Positions 8,253-17,319 are shown, counted from the first letter of the stretch. The stretch: 64,000 bases of DNA from CAMLFJ01 sp040902305 (GCA_040902305.1 JBBDXN010000145.1:1-64000); one strand, 5' to 3'. Notes: a model not told the origin generated them from the letters alone. Translations and numbers: made by a program.

Positions 8253-9032
8253 TTACTTATAGAACTTGTCGGGGTCGGGGTCTTGCTTGCTGTTGAAGGC
8301 GCGGCCCATCTCCTTGGCTTCTTCCGTGTGGTAGTAGTTCGCGACCAGGTGGTCGATGGACACGCGCGAGAGGCCGGTCACGCCGTTGTGGCGGGCGTGG
8401 AAGGCGGCCTTGAGCGCGCCGAGGGCCTGCGGCCCGCGCTTCTTCAGCTCCTCGCACATCGCCTCGGTGCGCGCGCGCAGCTCGGCGTGGGGCGCCACTT
8501 CGTTGACGAGGCCCATCGCCTGCGCCTCTTTCGCGGAGTACTTGCGGTTGAGGTACCAGATCTCCTTGGCCCGCTTGCGGCCCACCGAATCCTCGAGGTA
8601 CCAGGTGCCGAACCCGGCGTCGTAGGAGCCCATCGAGGGGCCCACCTGCCGGAACGTGGCCTGCTCGCTCGCCACCGTGAGATCGCACATGTTGGCGAGC
8701 ACGTTGCCGCCGCCCACCGAGAAGCCGTTGACCATCGCGATCACCGGCACCGGCATCATGTCGATCAAGGTGTAGAGGTCCACCACCGGCGGCACGTTGT
8801 GGTAGTGGAGCTGCCCGTCGTTGGCCTCCTTCTCGCCGCCGATGCAGAAGAAGCGGTCGCCCGCCCCGGTGATCACCACCACCCGCACCCCCGCGTCGTT
8901 GCGCGCCTCGTTCAGCGCCTGGGTCATCTCCAGCACGGTCTGGCGCCGGAACGTGTTGCCCTTGTCGGGGCGGTTGATGGTGAGCCACGCGATCTGGTTA
9001 CGGACCTCGAAGAGGATGTCCGAGTAGGCCAT
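8253..9032 (-). CDS. Enoyl-CoA hydratase/isomerase family, BadI/MenB-like
   Basis: Crotonase-fold protein, 259 aa. The oxyanion-hole segments are visible (FCIGGEKEAND and GFSVGGGNVLANMCDLTVAS). The block SMGSYDAGFGTWYLEDSVGRKRAKEIWYL closely follows the pattern of BadI (2-ketocyclohexanecarboxyl-CoA hydrolase) and MenB (dihydroxynaphthoyl-CoA synthase). BadI opens an alicyclic ring in anaerobic benzoate degradation; MenB closes one in menaquinone synthesis. No other ben/bad or men genes are nearby, so the choice cannot be made from context. The start follows a GAAGGAGT Shine-Dalgarno sequence. It is convergent with the DUF2007 gene. Confidence 0.85.
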   Translation of the reverse strand: MAYSDILFEVRNQIAWLTINRPDKGNTFRRQTVLEMTQALNEARNDAGVRVVVITGAGDRFFCIGGEKEANDGQLHYHNVPPVVDLYTLIDMMPVPVIAMVNGFSVGGGNVLANMCDLTVASEQATFRQVGPSMGSYDAGFGTWYLEDSVGRKRAKEIWYLNRKYSAKEAQAMGLVNEVAPHAELRARTEAMCEELKKRGPQALGALKAAFHARHNGVTGLSRVSIDHLVANYYHTEEAKEMGRAFNSKQDPDPDKFYK

Positions 9033-9056
9033 GGTGCGACTCCTTCGTCGGTGGAG

Positions 9057-9836
9057 TTAACGGGTCGGGATGCGGAAGAGCCGGTGCGCGTTCTCGGTGA
9101 CGGTCACGCCCAGGGCCTCGGGCGTGACGCCGCGCAGCCCGGCCACGTGCGCGGCGGTGATGGCCACCCAGGCGGGCTCGTTGCGCTGCCCGCGATGCGG
9201 ATGCGGCGGCAGGTATGGGCAGTCGGTCTCCACCACCAGCCGGTCGGCGGGCACGAAGCGGGCAACGTCGGGGAGCGCCCGGGCGTTCTTGTAGGTCACC
9301 GGCCCGGCCAGGGAGATCGCGAGACCGAGGTCGAGGCAGCGCTTGGCGATCTCGACGTCGGCCGAGAAGCAGTGCATCACCCCGCCGACCTCGGCCACCC
9401 GCTCCTCGGCCAGGATCGCGAGCACCTCGGGATGCGCGTCGCGGCAGTGGATGACGACCGGCTTGCCGAGCCGCCGCGCGAGGGCGAGCTGGCGGCGGAA
9501 GACCGCCTCCTGCGCGTCGCGAGGCGAGAGGTTGCGGAAGAAGTCGAGCCCCATCTCCCCCAGCGCCACCACCTTGGCGGACTCGCGCGCGAGCCGCTCC
9601 AGCGCCTCGAAGTCCGCGTCGGTCGCCTCTCCCGCGTCGTGGGGATGGATGCCCACGGTGGCGTAGACGTCGGGCAGGCGCTCGGCCAGCGCCACCGCGG
9701 CGGGATTGGTCTCGCGATCGGTGCCGATCGTCACCGTGCCGGTCACCCCGGCGGCCCGGGCGCGCTCCAGCACCGCGTCGAGGTCCGCCAGCAGCTCGGG
9801 GAAATGCAGGTGCGCGTGCGTGTCGAAGAGCGGCAT
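9057..9836 (-). CDS. tatD: TatD family metal-dependent hydrolase
   Basis: TatD-type amidohydrolase-fold DNase, 259 aa. The metal-ligand motifs are in order: His7-x-His9 in DTHAHLH, Glu in ALGEMGLDFF, His in VVIHCRDA, His in GVMHCFS, and Asp in VETDCPYLPP followed by HRGQRNEP. TatD proteins act as 3'-5' exonucleases or Mg-dependent DNases in repair and quality control. The ATG at 9836 overlaps the stop of the CorC-like gene. In many bacteria tatD follows metG and holB/tmk. Here the same neighbours lie upstream on the same strand, supporting a conserved housekeeping cluster. Confidence 0.95.
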   Translation of the reverse strand: MPLFDTHAHLHFPELLADLDAVLERARAAGVTGTVTIGTDRETNPAAVALAERLPDVYATVGIHPHDAGEATDADFEALERLARESAKVVALGEMGLDFFRNLSPRDAQEAVFRRQLALARRLGKPVVIHCRDAHPEVLAILAEERVAEVGGVMHCFSADVEIAKRCLDLGLAISLAGPVTYKNARALPDVARFVPADRLVVETDCPYLPPHPHRGQRNEPAWVAITAAHVAGLRGVTPEALGVTVTENAHRLFRIPTR

Positions 9837-11140
9837 CAGGCCCGCTCCGGCTCGGCCTTGACCTTCATGATCCGCGGCCCCTCCATGTCCACCACCGTCC
9901 AGTGATGGCCGGCCGCGTGGAGCGTCGCTCCCGGCCCGGGCACCGTGCCGAGCCGGCGCAGGATGAACCCGGCGATCGTCTGGTAGTCCGGCGAATCCTC
10001 GAGCGGCAGCCCGGCCTGCTCGCGGAGATCCCGGATCGTCGCGGTGCCGTCGATGATATAAGAGCCGTCCGGCCGCCGGGTGACGGATTCGAGCCGCGGG
10101 CTGTCGCGCTCGTCCCGGATCTCTCCCACGATCTCCTCGAGCAGATCCTCCGTGGTCACGAGGCCGCCGACCTGCCCGTACTCGTCCACCACCAGGGCCA
10201 GGTGCAGGCGGCTCCGCTGGAACTGGCGCAGCACCTCGCTGACCCGGGCGACCTCGGGCACGAAGATCGGGGGGTGGAGGAGCCGCTCGAGCACGGGGGC
10301 CGTGCCCTCGGCCGCGCAGCGAAAGAGATCCTTGATCACCACCACGCCCACCGTGTCCTCCAGCGTGCCGCGGTACACCGGCAGCCGGGTGCGCCCCAGC
10401 TCCGCCGCCCGCTTCAGCACCTGCTCCGGCGGTGTGGCAATGTCCAGCCCGAGGATATTCGGCCGCGGCACCATGACCGAGCGCACCGCGGTGTCGGTGA
10501 ACTGGAACACGCGGTGGACGAGATCGCTCTCCTGCCGCTCGAACACGCCCAGGGAGGCGCCTTCCCGGATCAGGTACTTCACCTCCTCCTCGGAGACCAG
10601 CGGCGCCGGCGGGGCGTCCCGCTGCCCGATCAGCGTGAGCACGATGCGGGTGGACCGGGTGAGGATCCGGCCGGGCCCGGCGACCGCACGCACCAGCCAG
10701 GCGATGGGCCAGGCCACGCGCGCGGCCCAGCCCTCGGGATTGCGCAGGGCCAGCGCCTTCGGCGTCAGCTCGCCCAGCACCAGGGAGGCAAAGGTGATCA
10801 GCACGATCACGATGCCGAGGGCCACCGCGCCGCTCCACCCTTGCGCGCCCGGCAGGTCGAGGCCCGCGAGCCAGGGCTGCAGCGCGTCCACCGCCGCGGC
10901 GCCGCCGACCGCCGAGGCCAGCGTGCTGACCAGGGTGATCGCGATCTGGATGGTGGCGAGAAAGCGCTCGGGTTCCCGCTTGAGCGCTTCCGCCACCGCC
11001 GCTCCGGAGACTCCCTCGTCGCGAAGCTGGGCGAGGCGGCTCGGCCGGGCGGAGACCAGCGCGATCTCGGAGCCGGCGAAGAACCCGTTGGCGACGATCG
11101 CCACGCCGATCAGGATCAGCTCGATCCAGATGCCGTCCAT
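9836..11140 (-). CDS. HlyC/CorC family transporter-like CBS protein
   Basis: Membrane protein of 434 aa. The N-terminal DUF21 domain (residues about 1-190) has several membrane spans, including the GFFAGSEIALVSARPSRL motif. Two CBS domains follow (about 205-335: VMVPRPNILGLD, then VVDEYGQVGGLVTTEDLLEEIVGEI). The C-terminal CorC_HlyC/TerC-associated domain (about 350-434) contains YIIDGTATIRDL. The family is linked to Mg/Co ion transport or sensing. The ATG at 11140 is fixed by a near-perfect Shine-Dalgarno sequence (AGGAGGTGAT) directly upstream. Same-strand operon with the DUF2914 protein upstream and tatD downstream. Confidence 0.93.
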   Translation of the reverse strand: MDGIWIELILIGVAIVANGFFAGSEIALVSARPSRLAQLRDEGVSGAAVAEALKREPERFLATIQIAITLVSTLASAVGGAAAVDALQPWLAGLDLPGAQGWSGAVALGIVIVLITFASLVLGELTPKALALRNPEGWAARVAWPIAWLVRAVAGPGRILTRSTRIVLTLIGQRDAPPAPLVSEEEVKYLIREGASLGVFERQESDLVHRVFQFTDTAVRSVMVPRPNILGLDIATPPEQVLKRAAELGRTRLPVYRGTLEDTVGVVVIKDLFRCAAEGTAPVLERLLHPPIFVPEVARVSEVLRQFQRSRLHLALVVDEYGQVGGLVTTEDLLEEIVGEIRDERDSPRLESVTRRPDGSYIIDGTATIRDLREQAGLPLEDSPDYQTIAGFILRRLGTVPGPGATLHAAGHHWTVVDMEGPRIMKVKAEPERA

Positions 11141-11148
11141 ATCACCTC

Positions 11149-12168
11149 CTACGGTGTGACGGTGAAGTGCAGGCGGCCGATGAGCTGGCCGGACGCGGTG
11201 ACCACGTCCACCCGGTAACGGCCCGAGACGGGGGGCGTGAGATCCGTGTGGCGCGAGTGGGTCCGGAAACCCTGCCGGCGACCGCCCATCACCGGGGTCG
11301 GCAGCGCCACGCGGGCGAGGGGCTCGCCGTCCCGCCACCAGACGTGGGCGATCGGCTGGCGCACGCCGGCCGGCGCGTAAACCGCGGTGTACGCGGCCAG
11401 CTCGCCCCATTCGAGCACGGTGGCCGCGGGCACCCTGCCGCTCTCCACCGGCTCCACCGGCTCCAGGTTGGCGACGCTGCGAGCGGCCACCGCGCGGGCC
11501 AGGAACAGCGGGGCGGGGGGCACGAGCGCGCGCCCGGACCAGACCAGGATCAGCGCGACCACCGCCGCGGCCAGAGCCCGGGCGTGGGCCCGCAGCCAGC
11601 CGAACGTGCCCTCACGCCGGAAAGCGGGCGCGAGCGCGAGCGCGGCGAGCGTGGCGCTGCCGGCCAGAGCCAGGATGGGTTGGATGCCCACCAGCGGCAG
11701 CGCGACGTTGAGCGCGGCGAAGATGGAGAAGCCGAGCAGCGCGTGGTTCAGCCAGGGCCGCGGGTGCACGAGCCGGCGGTACAGGGGGTCGATCGCGGTG
11801 ACGACCGCGCCGGCCGCGACCAGGGCCGGGAAGACCACGTTCGGCGAGTCGAGGGTGGCCGCCACGTAGTAGGCGGGGAGCACGAAGAGCAGCAGGTTGT
11901 GGTAGAGCGTCTGGATCGTGTAGTCGGCGGCGGTGAGGACCAGGCGCCGGCCCCGCTCGAGCAGCGGCGCGCGGAGCTGGGTGATCAGCACGAAGAGCAG
12001 CCAGAGGAGCAGCAGGTAGCCCACGATCCAGCCGACGTGCGGCAGCCCGCGGCGGAAGACCAGGAGCGCGGCCAGGCCCAGGCCCAGCGAGACGATGGAG
12101 ACCGGCCAGCCGCCGAGCCAGCCCACCACCGGCAGGCGCGGAGCGAGCGCGGCCCGGTCGTCCGTCAC
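11149..12168 (-). CDS. DUF5924/DUF2914 membrane protein
   Basis: Inner-membrane protein of 339 aa. Residues about 15-235 contain six to seven hydrophobic segments. The C-terminal 100 residues form the DUF2914-type globular domain, recognised by HVWWRDGEPLARVALP and GRYRVDVVTASGQLIGRLHFTV. No activity is established for the family. The GTG at 12168 overlaps the upstream stop (GTGA) and gives the most compact reading; a longer in-frame extension would run through the upstream gene. It lies between a membrane protein and the CorC-like gene in one operon. Confidence 0.8.
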   Translation of the reverse strand: MTDDRAALAPRLPVVGWLGGWPVSIVSLGLGLAALLVFRRGLPHVGWIVGYLLLLWLLFVLITQLRAPLLERGRRLVLTAADYTIQTLYHNLLLFVLPAYYVAATLDSPNVVFPALVAAGAVVTAIDPLYRRLVHPRPWLNHALLGFSIFAALNVALPLVGIQPILALAGSATLAALALAPAFRREGTFGWLRAHARALAAAVVALILVWSGRALVPPAPLFLARAVAARSVANLEPVEPVESGRVPAATVLEWGELAAYTAVYAPAGVRQPIAHVWWRDGEPLARVALPTPVMGGRRQGFRTHSRHTDLTPPVSGRYRVDVVTASGQLIGRLHFTVTP

Positions 12169-12920
12169 GTGGCCGCGGACTGGACCGGCGCCGGGATCCC
12201 TTGCTTCCGCCAATAGAAGAGGAAGAGCGCGATGGTGAAGAGGGACTGGGACACCGCCAGGATGCAGTCGAAGAGCACCCGGATCACGAAGTGATTCGAG
12301 CCGGGCACGCTGCGAAAAACCTGGCCGCCCGTCACCGCGACCCCGAAGATAAGCGCGAAGAGCACCGCGGCGGTCCAGAGGATGCTCCACCGCTGGCCGG
12401 AGGTGAGCTCGGCCGCCTGCCGCCAGGCGCTGAACGGGGAGGCCCCGCCGAGCACCACCGCCGAGTCCACGAGGGCGAAGCGGACCAGCAGCGCGAGGAT
12501 GAGAACGGTCAGCCCGATCAGCACGAGGCCGCCCACGACCTGGAGCGCGGGGCCGGTCCGGTAGACCGCCAGCCAGCCGAGCGAGGGCAGCAGGAGCACC
12601 CAGATCAAGACGAAGCGCACCAGCATCAGGCGGGGCCAGGCCCTGAACCCCTCGGCGAGGGCCTGCCAGTACGTCACCGGCACACCGTGCTTGATCCGCG
12701 CCAGCGCGGACAGGAGCGCGCTCACCACGAACGGATCGAGCACGACCTGCGCGGTGAGGACGATCCGGAGCGCGCGGCCGGCCGAGTCTTCGCCCGGATC
12801 GAAGAACTCCAGGTAGTTCAGCACCACGTGGGTGGGCAGCCACACCGTCAGCGAGATCAGCGTGAAGAGGTGCAGGTGACTGCCGAGGAGGCGGAAGGTC
12901 TCCCCGAGCACGGCACGCAC
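12165..12920 (-). CDS. Polytopic membrane protein, 251 aa
   Basis: Hydrophobic protein with about six membrane segments (around residues 15-30, 50-70, 98-118, 125-148, 185-205 and 220-238). The N-terminus (GETFRLLGSHLHLFTLISLTVWLP) resembles the YciC/GdpP-membrane-type 'DUF7544' proteins often called glycerophosphoryl diester phosphodiesterase membrane domain proteins, but no catalytic motif is present. The GTG start at 12920 overlaps the metG stop by one base, so translation is probably coupled. Function unknown. Confidence 0.75.
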   Translation of the reverse strand: MRAVLGETFRLLGSHLHLFTLISLTVWLPTHVVLNYLEFFDPGEDSAGRALRIVLTAQVVLDPFVVSALLSALARIKHGVPVTYWQALAEGFRAWPRLMLVRFVLIWVLLLPSLGWLAVYRTGPALQVVGGLVLIGLTVLILALLVRFALVDSAVVLGGASPFSAWRQAAELTSGQRWSILWTAAVLFALIFGVAVTGGQVFRSVPGSNHFVIRVLFDCILAVSQSLFTIALFLFYWRKQGIPAPVQSAAT

Positions 12921-14890
12921 TACTTGACCTTGGCGCCCGACGGCACGTCCTTGTCGACCGTGAGCAGCGACACCGTGCCGTCGTGCTCGGCGGCGAGCAC
13001 CATCCCGTTCGATTCCACGCCCATCAAGGTGGCGGGCCGCAGATTGGCGACGATGACCACCTTCCGGCCGACCATGTCGCCGGGCTGGTAGTGCTCGGCC
13101 ACCCCCGCCACCAGTGTGCGCGTCTCCTCCCCCACCCGGATCGTGAGCTTGAGCAGCTTCCTGGATTTCGCGACTGCTTCGGCGGCCAGCACCTCCGCCA
13201 CCCGCAGCTCCACCTTCTGGAAGTCGGCGATCGGGATCTTGCCGGCGGCCCCCTCACCCTGCCCTCTCCCCCGGGGGGGGAGGGTGGTCGGAGACTTCCC
13301 CTCTCCCCTCGTCTCTCTCTCCTTCGAGGCGCTCGACTCCCTCTTCCCTTTGGGGAGAGGGCCGGGGTGAGGGGCCTTCGTGTCGATCCGCGGAAACAGC
13401 CCGGAGATCTTGCTCACCCGCGGCACCGACGTGAGCCGTCCCACGACGGCGCCCTCGAGCGTGGGCGCCGCGCTCTGTCCAATCGCCTCCCGGATCTTCC
13501 GCGCCGCATCCGGCAGGAAGGGATCGAGCACGATGCCCAGGAAGCCAAGCGAGTCTGCCAGTGTGCACAGCACCCGCTCGAGGCGCGGCCGCTTGCCGGG
13601 GTCCTTGGCGAGCGCCCACGGCGCGCTCGCGTCCACGTAGCGATTGACGCTGCCGATGAAGGACCAGATGCCGGCCAGCGCCTTCTGGAATGCGAACTCC
13701 GGCATGGCCTGCTCGACCGCGGCGCGCGCCGCGACCGCGGCGGCCGCGATCTCGCGGTCCGCGGGCTCGGCCGGCGCGGTCACCTGCGCGACGGGGCCGG
13801 ACGCGGCGATCAAGGTGGTGGCCCGGCTCGCGAGATTGCCGAGGTCGTTGGCCAGATCGGCGTTGAGCCGATCCACCAGCGCCTCCTCGCTGAAGCTGGC
13901 GTCGAGCCCGAAGCTCATCTCGCGGAGGAGAAAGTAGCGGAAGGCGTCGTGGCCGTACTTGTCGGTGAGCTGCAAGGCCTCCACCACGTTGCCGATGGAC
14001 TTGGACATCTTGCTGCCGCCGAGGGACCAGTAGCCGTGGACGTGGAGCCCCTGGTAGAGCGGGATGCCCGCCGCCTTCAGCATGGTCGGCCAGTAGACCC
14101 CGTGCGGCTTCAGGATGTCCTTGGCGATCAGGTGCTCGACGTGCTCCCAGAGCCCGCGCGTCTTCTCGCCGCCGTCCGTCACCGCCGAGTAGTAGTTGAG
14201 CAGCGCGTCGAACCAGACGTAGGTCACGTACTTGTCGTCGAAGGGCAGCGGGATGCCCCACTCGAGGCGCGAGGTGGGCCGGCTGATCGACAGGTCTTGC
14301 AGGGGCTCGCGGAGGAAGCCCAGCACCTCGTTGCGGTACCGGTCCGGCTGGATGAACGCCGGGTGGTCCTCGAGGTGCTTGATCAGCCAGTCCTGGTACT
14401 TCGACATCTTGAAGAAGTAGTTCTTCTCCTTGATGAAGGTGAGCGCGATCTGGTGATCGGGACACTTGCCGTCCACGATCTCCTTCTCGGTGTAGAAGCG
14501 CTCGCAGCCGTAGCAGTACCAGCCCCCGTACTCGCCGAAGTAGATCTCGCCCGCGTCGTACAGGCGCTGCAGGATGCCCTGCACCACCGCCTTGTGCCGC
14601 GGCTCGGTGGTGCGGATGAAGTCGTCGTTGGTGATGCCCAGCCGTTGCCACGTCTCCCGGAAGATCGCCGCGATCTCGTCCGCGTAGGCCTGGGGGGACT
14701 TCCCGGCCTGGGCCGCCACCTGGGCGATCCGCTCCCCGTGCTCGTCGGTGCCGGTGAGGAAGTAGACGCGGTCGCCGGCCAGCCGGTGGTAGCGGCACAT
14801 CGCGTCGGCCATGATGGTGGTGCACGCGTGCCCGAGGTGCGGGCGCGCGTTGACGTAGTAGATCGGGGTCGTGAGGTAGAAGGTGCTCAT
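12920..14890 (-). CDS. metG: Methionyl-tRNA synthetase
   Basis: Class I aminoacyl-tRNA synthetase charging tRNA-Met, 656 aa. The HIGH motif is HLGH near residue 18 and the KMSKS loop is intact (GGSKMSKSIGN). The zinc knuckle is the single CxxC...CxxH type seen in T. thermophilus MetRS (CYGC and CPDH). The C-terminal 100 residues are the Trbp111/EMAP-like tRNA-binding domain (IPIADFQKVELRVAEV). Odd feature: residues about 506-547, just before that domain, are encoded by a GC-rich palindromic repeat also found in intergenic sites nearby, and read PHPGPLPKG...PPRGRGQGEG. Reading frame is kept. ATG at 14890. Confidence 0.97.
   Translation of the reverse strand: MSTFYLTTPIYYVNARPHLGHACTTIMADAMCRYHRLAGDRVYFLTGTDEHGERIAQVAAQAGKSPQAYADEIAAIFRETWQRLGITNDDFIRTTEPRHKAVVQGILQRLYDAGEIYFGEYGGWYCYGCERFYTEKEIVDGKCPDHQIALTFIKEKNYFFKMSKYQDWLIKHLEDHPAFIQPDRYRNEVLGFLREPLQDLSISRPTSRLEWGIPLPFDDKYVTYVWFDALLNYYSAVTDGGEKTRGLWEHVEHLIAKDILKPHGVYWPTMLKAAGIPLYQGLHVHGYWSLGGSKMSKSIGNVVEALQLTDKYGHDAFRYFLLREMSFGLDASFSEEALVDRLNADLANDLGNLASRATTLIAASGPVAQVTAPAEPADREIAAAAVAARAAVEQAMPEFAFQKALAGIWSFIGSVNRYVDASAPWALAKDPGKRPRLERVLCTLADSLGFLGIVLDPFLPDAARKIREAIGQSAAPTLEGAVVGRLTSVPRVSKISGLFPRIDTKAPHPGPLPKGKRESSASKERETRGEGKSPTTLPPRGRGQGEGAAGKIPIADFQKVELRVAEVLAAEAVAKSRKLLKLTIRVGEETRTLVAGVAEHYQPGDMVGRKVVIVANLRPATLMGVESNGMVLAAEHDGTVSLLTVDKDVPSGAKVK
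13250..13376. repeat. GC-rich palindromic repeat inside metG (copy 2, double)
   Basis: About 127 bp containing two hairpin units of the CCCTCTCCC/GGGAGAGGG family, bounded by CCCTCACCC at one side and GGGTGAGGGG at the other. The length and phase preserve the metG frame and add about 42 residues between the anticodon-binding region and the C-terminal tRNA-binding domain. The composition (Pro, Gly, Arg, Glu) indicates a disordered linker. The same family occurs at 3097-3131, 20473-20525 and 60601-60660. Confidence 0.8.
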
Positions 14891-14907
14891 GTGCCGGCGC
14901 CGCGCGG

Positions 14908-15798
14908 TCAGGCCGGCTTGATGTGGTCGCGCCCTTCCCAGGTGAGCTGGTCGAGGGGGACTTCCGCCTCGGTCCCGTCCGGGAAGCCGACCACCACGGA
15001 CTGCCGGAGCACGCGAATCGCCCGCACCTTGCCGGTCATGCACCCGCCTCCGCCGCAGGAGGCCGAGCACGCGGTGTTCACCCGCGGCAGCCGCGACCGC
15101 AGCTCCTCGTAGGTGGAGAACTCGTAGAGCAGACAGCACTTCAGCCGCCCACAGTTGCCGAGGAGCCGGCTGTCGGTGAGCGGCATGTCCTGCGCCTTCG
15201 CCATCTTCACCGAGATCGGATCGAACTTGCGCAGGTGCGAGGAGCAGCAGAGCTGGCGGCCGCACGGGCCGATGCCGTCCAGCAGCTTGGTGGTGTCCCG
15301 CGCCCCGATCTGGCGCATCTCGATCCGCGCGTGGAACTCGCGGGCCAGGTCGCGGACGAGGTCGCGGAAGTCCACCCGCTCCTCCGAGTTGAAGAAGACG
15401 GTGACGCGCCGGCGCGAGGCCTCGATCTCCACGTCCACGATCTTCAGGGTGAGCCCGCGCCCGCGGGCCAGCCGCTGGCAGGTCTCCACGCCCCGCACCT
15501 CGCGCGCGCGCCGATCGCGCCACTCCGCCGCCTCCGCGGTGGTGGCGGCCCGGACGACCCGACGGTAGACCCGGTCGCGCTTGAAGGACGGCAGCGGGCG
15601 CTTGGGCCGCCGCACCTCGCCCACCGCGGTGCCCCCGCCCATGTCCACCACCACGAGGTCGCCGACGTGAAGGTCGGTCTCGGTGGTCAGGTGGTCCTCG
15701 GCCAGGAGCGGCTCGCGCAGCCGCACCCCGATGAGGTACTGGGGCGTCTCCTCGGCCGCGGAGGCGGCGGTCGCGGCGGGCTCGAGCGGCTCGCTCAT
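14908..15798 (-). CDS. PSP1 domain protein, YaaT-like
   Basis: Cytosolic protein of 296 aa with the PSP1 C-terminal domain. Recognised by the Cys-rich blocks GPCGRQLCCSSHLRKF and LGNCGRLKCCLLYE and by KMAKAQDMPLTDSRLLG between them. In Bacillus YaaT (RicT) the protein works with RicA and RicF, carries Fe-S clusters, and affects phosphorelay, RNase Y and competence. No RicA/RicF partners are seen here. The ATG at 15798 starts 2 bp after the holB stop. The order tmk-holB-yaaT-metG is conserved in many bacteria and supports the call. Confidence 0.9.
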   Translation of the reverse strand: MSEPLEPAATAASAAEETPQYLIGVRLREPLLAEDHLTTETDLHVGDLVVVDMGGGTAVGEVRRPKRPLPSFKRDRVYRRVVRAATTAEAAEWRDRRAREVRGVETCQRLARGRGLTLKIVDVEIEASRRRVTVFFNSEERVDFRDLVRDLAREFHARIEMRQIGARDTTKLLDGIGPCGRQLCCSSHLRKFDPISVKMAKAQDMPLTDSRLLGNCGRLKCCLLYEFSTYEELRSRLPRVNTACSASCGGGGCMTGKVRAIRVLRQSVVVGFPDGTEAEVPLDQLTWEGRDHIKPA

Positions 15799-15800
15799 GA

Positions 15801-16691
15801 TCAGGCCGCCTTCCCGGTGAGGCGGCCCAGCAGCACCTCGACGCTGAGCCGGGGCGACACGCTGCCCTGCAGGGCGAGCCAGGCCTCGCGGCAGTCGCGG
15901 AGCGCGCTCAGCACCTGGTCGAGCGACCGCCCGCCGCCGGCCCCGGCCGACGCCTCGCCGAACAGGGCCAGGCGCGGAGCGCCGCCGGCCAGCCCGCAGA
16001 GGAGATCGCGGTGCCAGAGCCAGCACGCCTCGACGAAGGTCTCCGCCGCCTGACGGTCCCGGCCGACCTGGTCGCCGAGCCGCAGGATGGCCTCGGCCCC
16101 CTGCTCCCGCGCCTCGGTCAGGAGGCGCAGGCTGCCGGCATGAGCCTCACTCCGGACATCCGGAAGCAGCGCGGGCACGCCCTCCACCAGCCGCGGACGG
16201 AAGCGCACCACCTGACAGCGGGAGAGCACGGTGGCGGGCAGGACCCGAAGCTGGGAGAGGATCAGGATGATCACGGTCCGGGCGGGCGGCTCCTCCAGCG
16301 TCTTCAGCAGCGCCTGCGGCGTCGAGACCGTCATCTTTTCCGCCTCGTCCACGATGAAGACCTTCCACGCGGCCTCCGCGGGCTTGAGCGCGGCCAGCCG
16401 CTCCATCTCTCGAACCGTCTCGATGCGGAGGGCCGGGGCGCCCTTGGGATTGCTCGGGGGCGGCGTCGGCCCCAGCAGGTGCACGTCGGGATGGCTACCG
16501 CGATCGACGCGGGCCGCCGCGGGGCCGCCCTGCGGCGCGACCAGCGCGGAGGCGAAGGCCAGCGCGGTCGCTTTCCGGCCCGACGCCGCCGGGCGCACTA
16601 AGGCCCTGGCGTGGGCCACGCGCCCGGTGGAGAGCGCGCGGCGCAGCAGCGTCACCGCCTCGGCCTGGTCGCGGATCGCGTCAAGCGCCAC
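15801..16691 (-). CDS. holB: DNA polymerase III delta' subunit-like clamp loader
   Basis: AAA+ clamp-loader subunit, 296 aa. The nucleotide-binding loop is degenerate (RPAASGRKAT in place of GxxGxGKT), as expected for delta', which does not hydrolyse ATP. The family signature is the segment WKVFIVDEAEKMTVSTPQALLKTLEEP followed by the sensor-1/SRC motif LSRCQVVRF. The usual zinc-binding Cys cluster of gamma/delta' is not seen. The GTG at 16691 overlaps the end of tmk by 11 bp and is the last start compatible with the AAA+ domain; longer readings run inside tmk. Next genes are yaaT and metG. Confidence 0.88.
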   Translation of the reverse strand: MALDAIRDQAEAVTLLRRALSTGRVAHARALVRPAASGRKATALAFASALVAPQGGPAAARVDRGSHPDVHLLGPTPPPSNPKGAPALRIETVREMERLAALKPAEAAWKVFIVDEAEKMTVSTPQALLKTLEEPPARTVIILILSQLRVLPATVLSRCQVVRFRPRLVEGVPALLPDVRSEAHAGSLRLLTEAREQGAEAILRLGDQVGRDRQAAETFVEACWLWHRDLLCGLAGGAPRLALFGEASAGAGGGRSLDQVLSALRDCREAWLALQGSVSPRLSVEVLLGRLTGKAA

Positions 16692-17319
16692 GGGCGTCTC
16701 CCCGCCGCGCCAGCAGCTCGTCCACCGCGCGGACCACGTCGGCGTGCAGCGCATCCGGCTCGCGGTCGGCGTCGAGCACGACCACGCGATTCTTGTCGCC
16801 GCGCGCGATCTCGAGATAGCCCTCCCGCACCCGGCGATGGAACGCGAGGCCCATCTTCTCGAACGCGTCGAGGGCGCGGCCCCGGATGCGCCGCATGCCG
16901 GCGTCCGGATCGAGATCGAGCACCAGGGTGAGATCCGGCAGGACTCCGCCGGTGGCCAGCATGTTCAGCTCGCGAATCGTCTGGACGTCCATGCCCTGCC
17001 CGTAGCCCTGGTAGGCGACCGTGGCGTCCGCGTAGCGATCGGAGATCACCACCGCGCCCCGCGCCAGCGCCGGCGCCACCACCCGCATCACGTGCTCCTG
17101 GCGGGCGGCCATGAAGAGGAAGGTCTGGGTGAGCGGCGTCGGCGTGGGGCCGGCGGCCTCGAACAGCGCGCGCACCCGCAGGCCCAGCGGGGTGCCGTCG
17201 GGCTCGCTGGTCCGCACGACCTCGTGGCCGCGCCCGCTCAGGTGCTGCGCCAGCCGCGCGCACTGGGTGGATTTTCCGGACCCCTCGACGCCCTCGACCG
17301 TGATCAGCACCGCTGGCAT
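16681..17319 (-). CDS. tmk: Thymidylate kinase
   Basis: Converts dTMP to dTDP with ATP. Length 212 aa, normal for the family. The P-loop GVEGSGKST is at residues 10-18. The DRY-type motif ISDRYADATVAYQGYGQG and the NMLATGGVLPDLTLVLDLDPDAGMRRIRGR block are typical, with Arg residues of the lid region in RIRGRALDAFEKM. The ATG at 17319 opens directly into the P-loop. It is the first gene of the tmk-holB-yaaT-metG run, with no strong promoter recognised upstream. Confidence 0.96.
   Translation of the reverse strand: MPAVLITVEGVEGSGKSTQCARLAQHLSGRGHEVVRTSEPDGTPLGLRVRALFEAAGPTPTPLTQTFLFMAARQEHVMRVVAPALARGAVVISDRYADATVAYQGYGQGMDVQTIRELNMLATGGVLPDLTLVLDLDPDAGMRRIRGRALDAFEKMGLAFHRRVREGYLEIARGDKNRVVVLDADREPDALHADVVRAVDELLARRGDARGA

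Noticed and set aside
12920..15523. A long 867-residue reading through metG and upstream
   Set aside because: The part upstream of the ATG at 14890 lies over the YaaT-like gene in another frame and has no family similarity. It is a shadow in GC-rich DNA.
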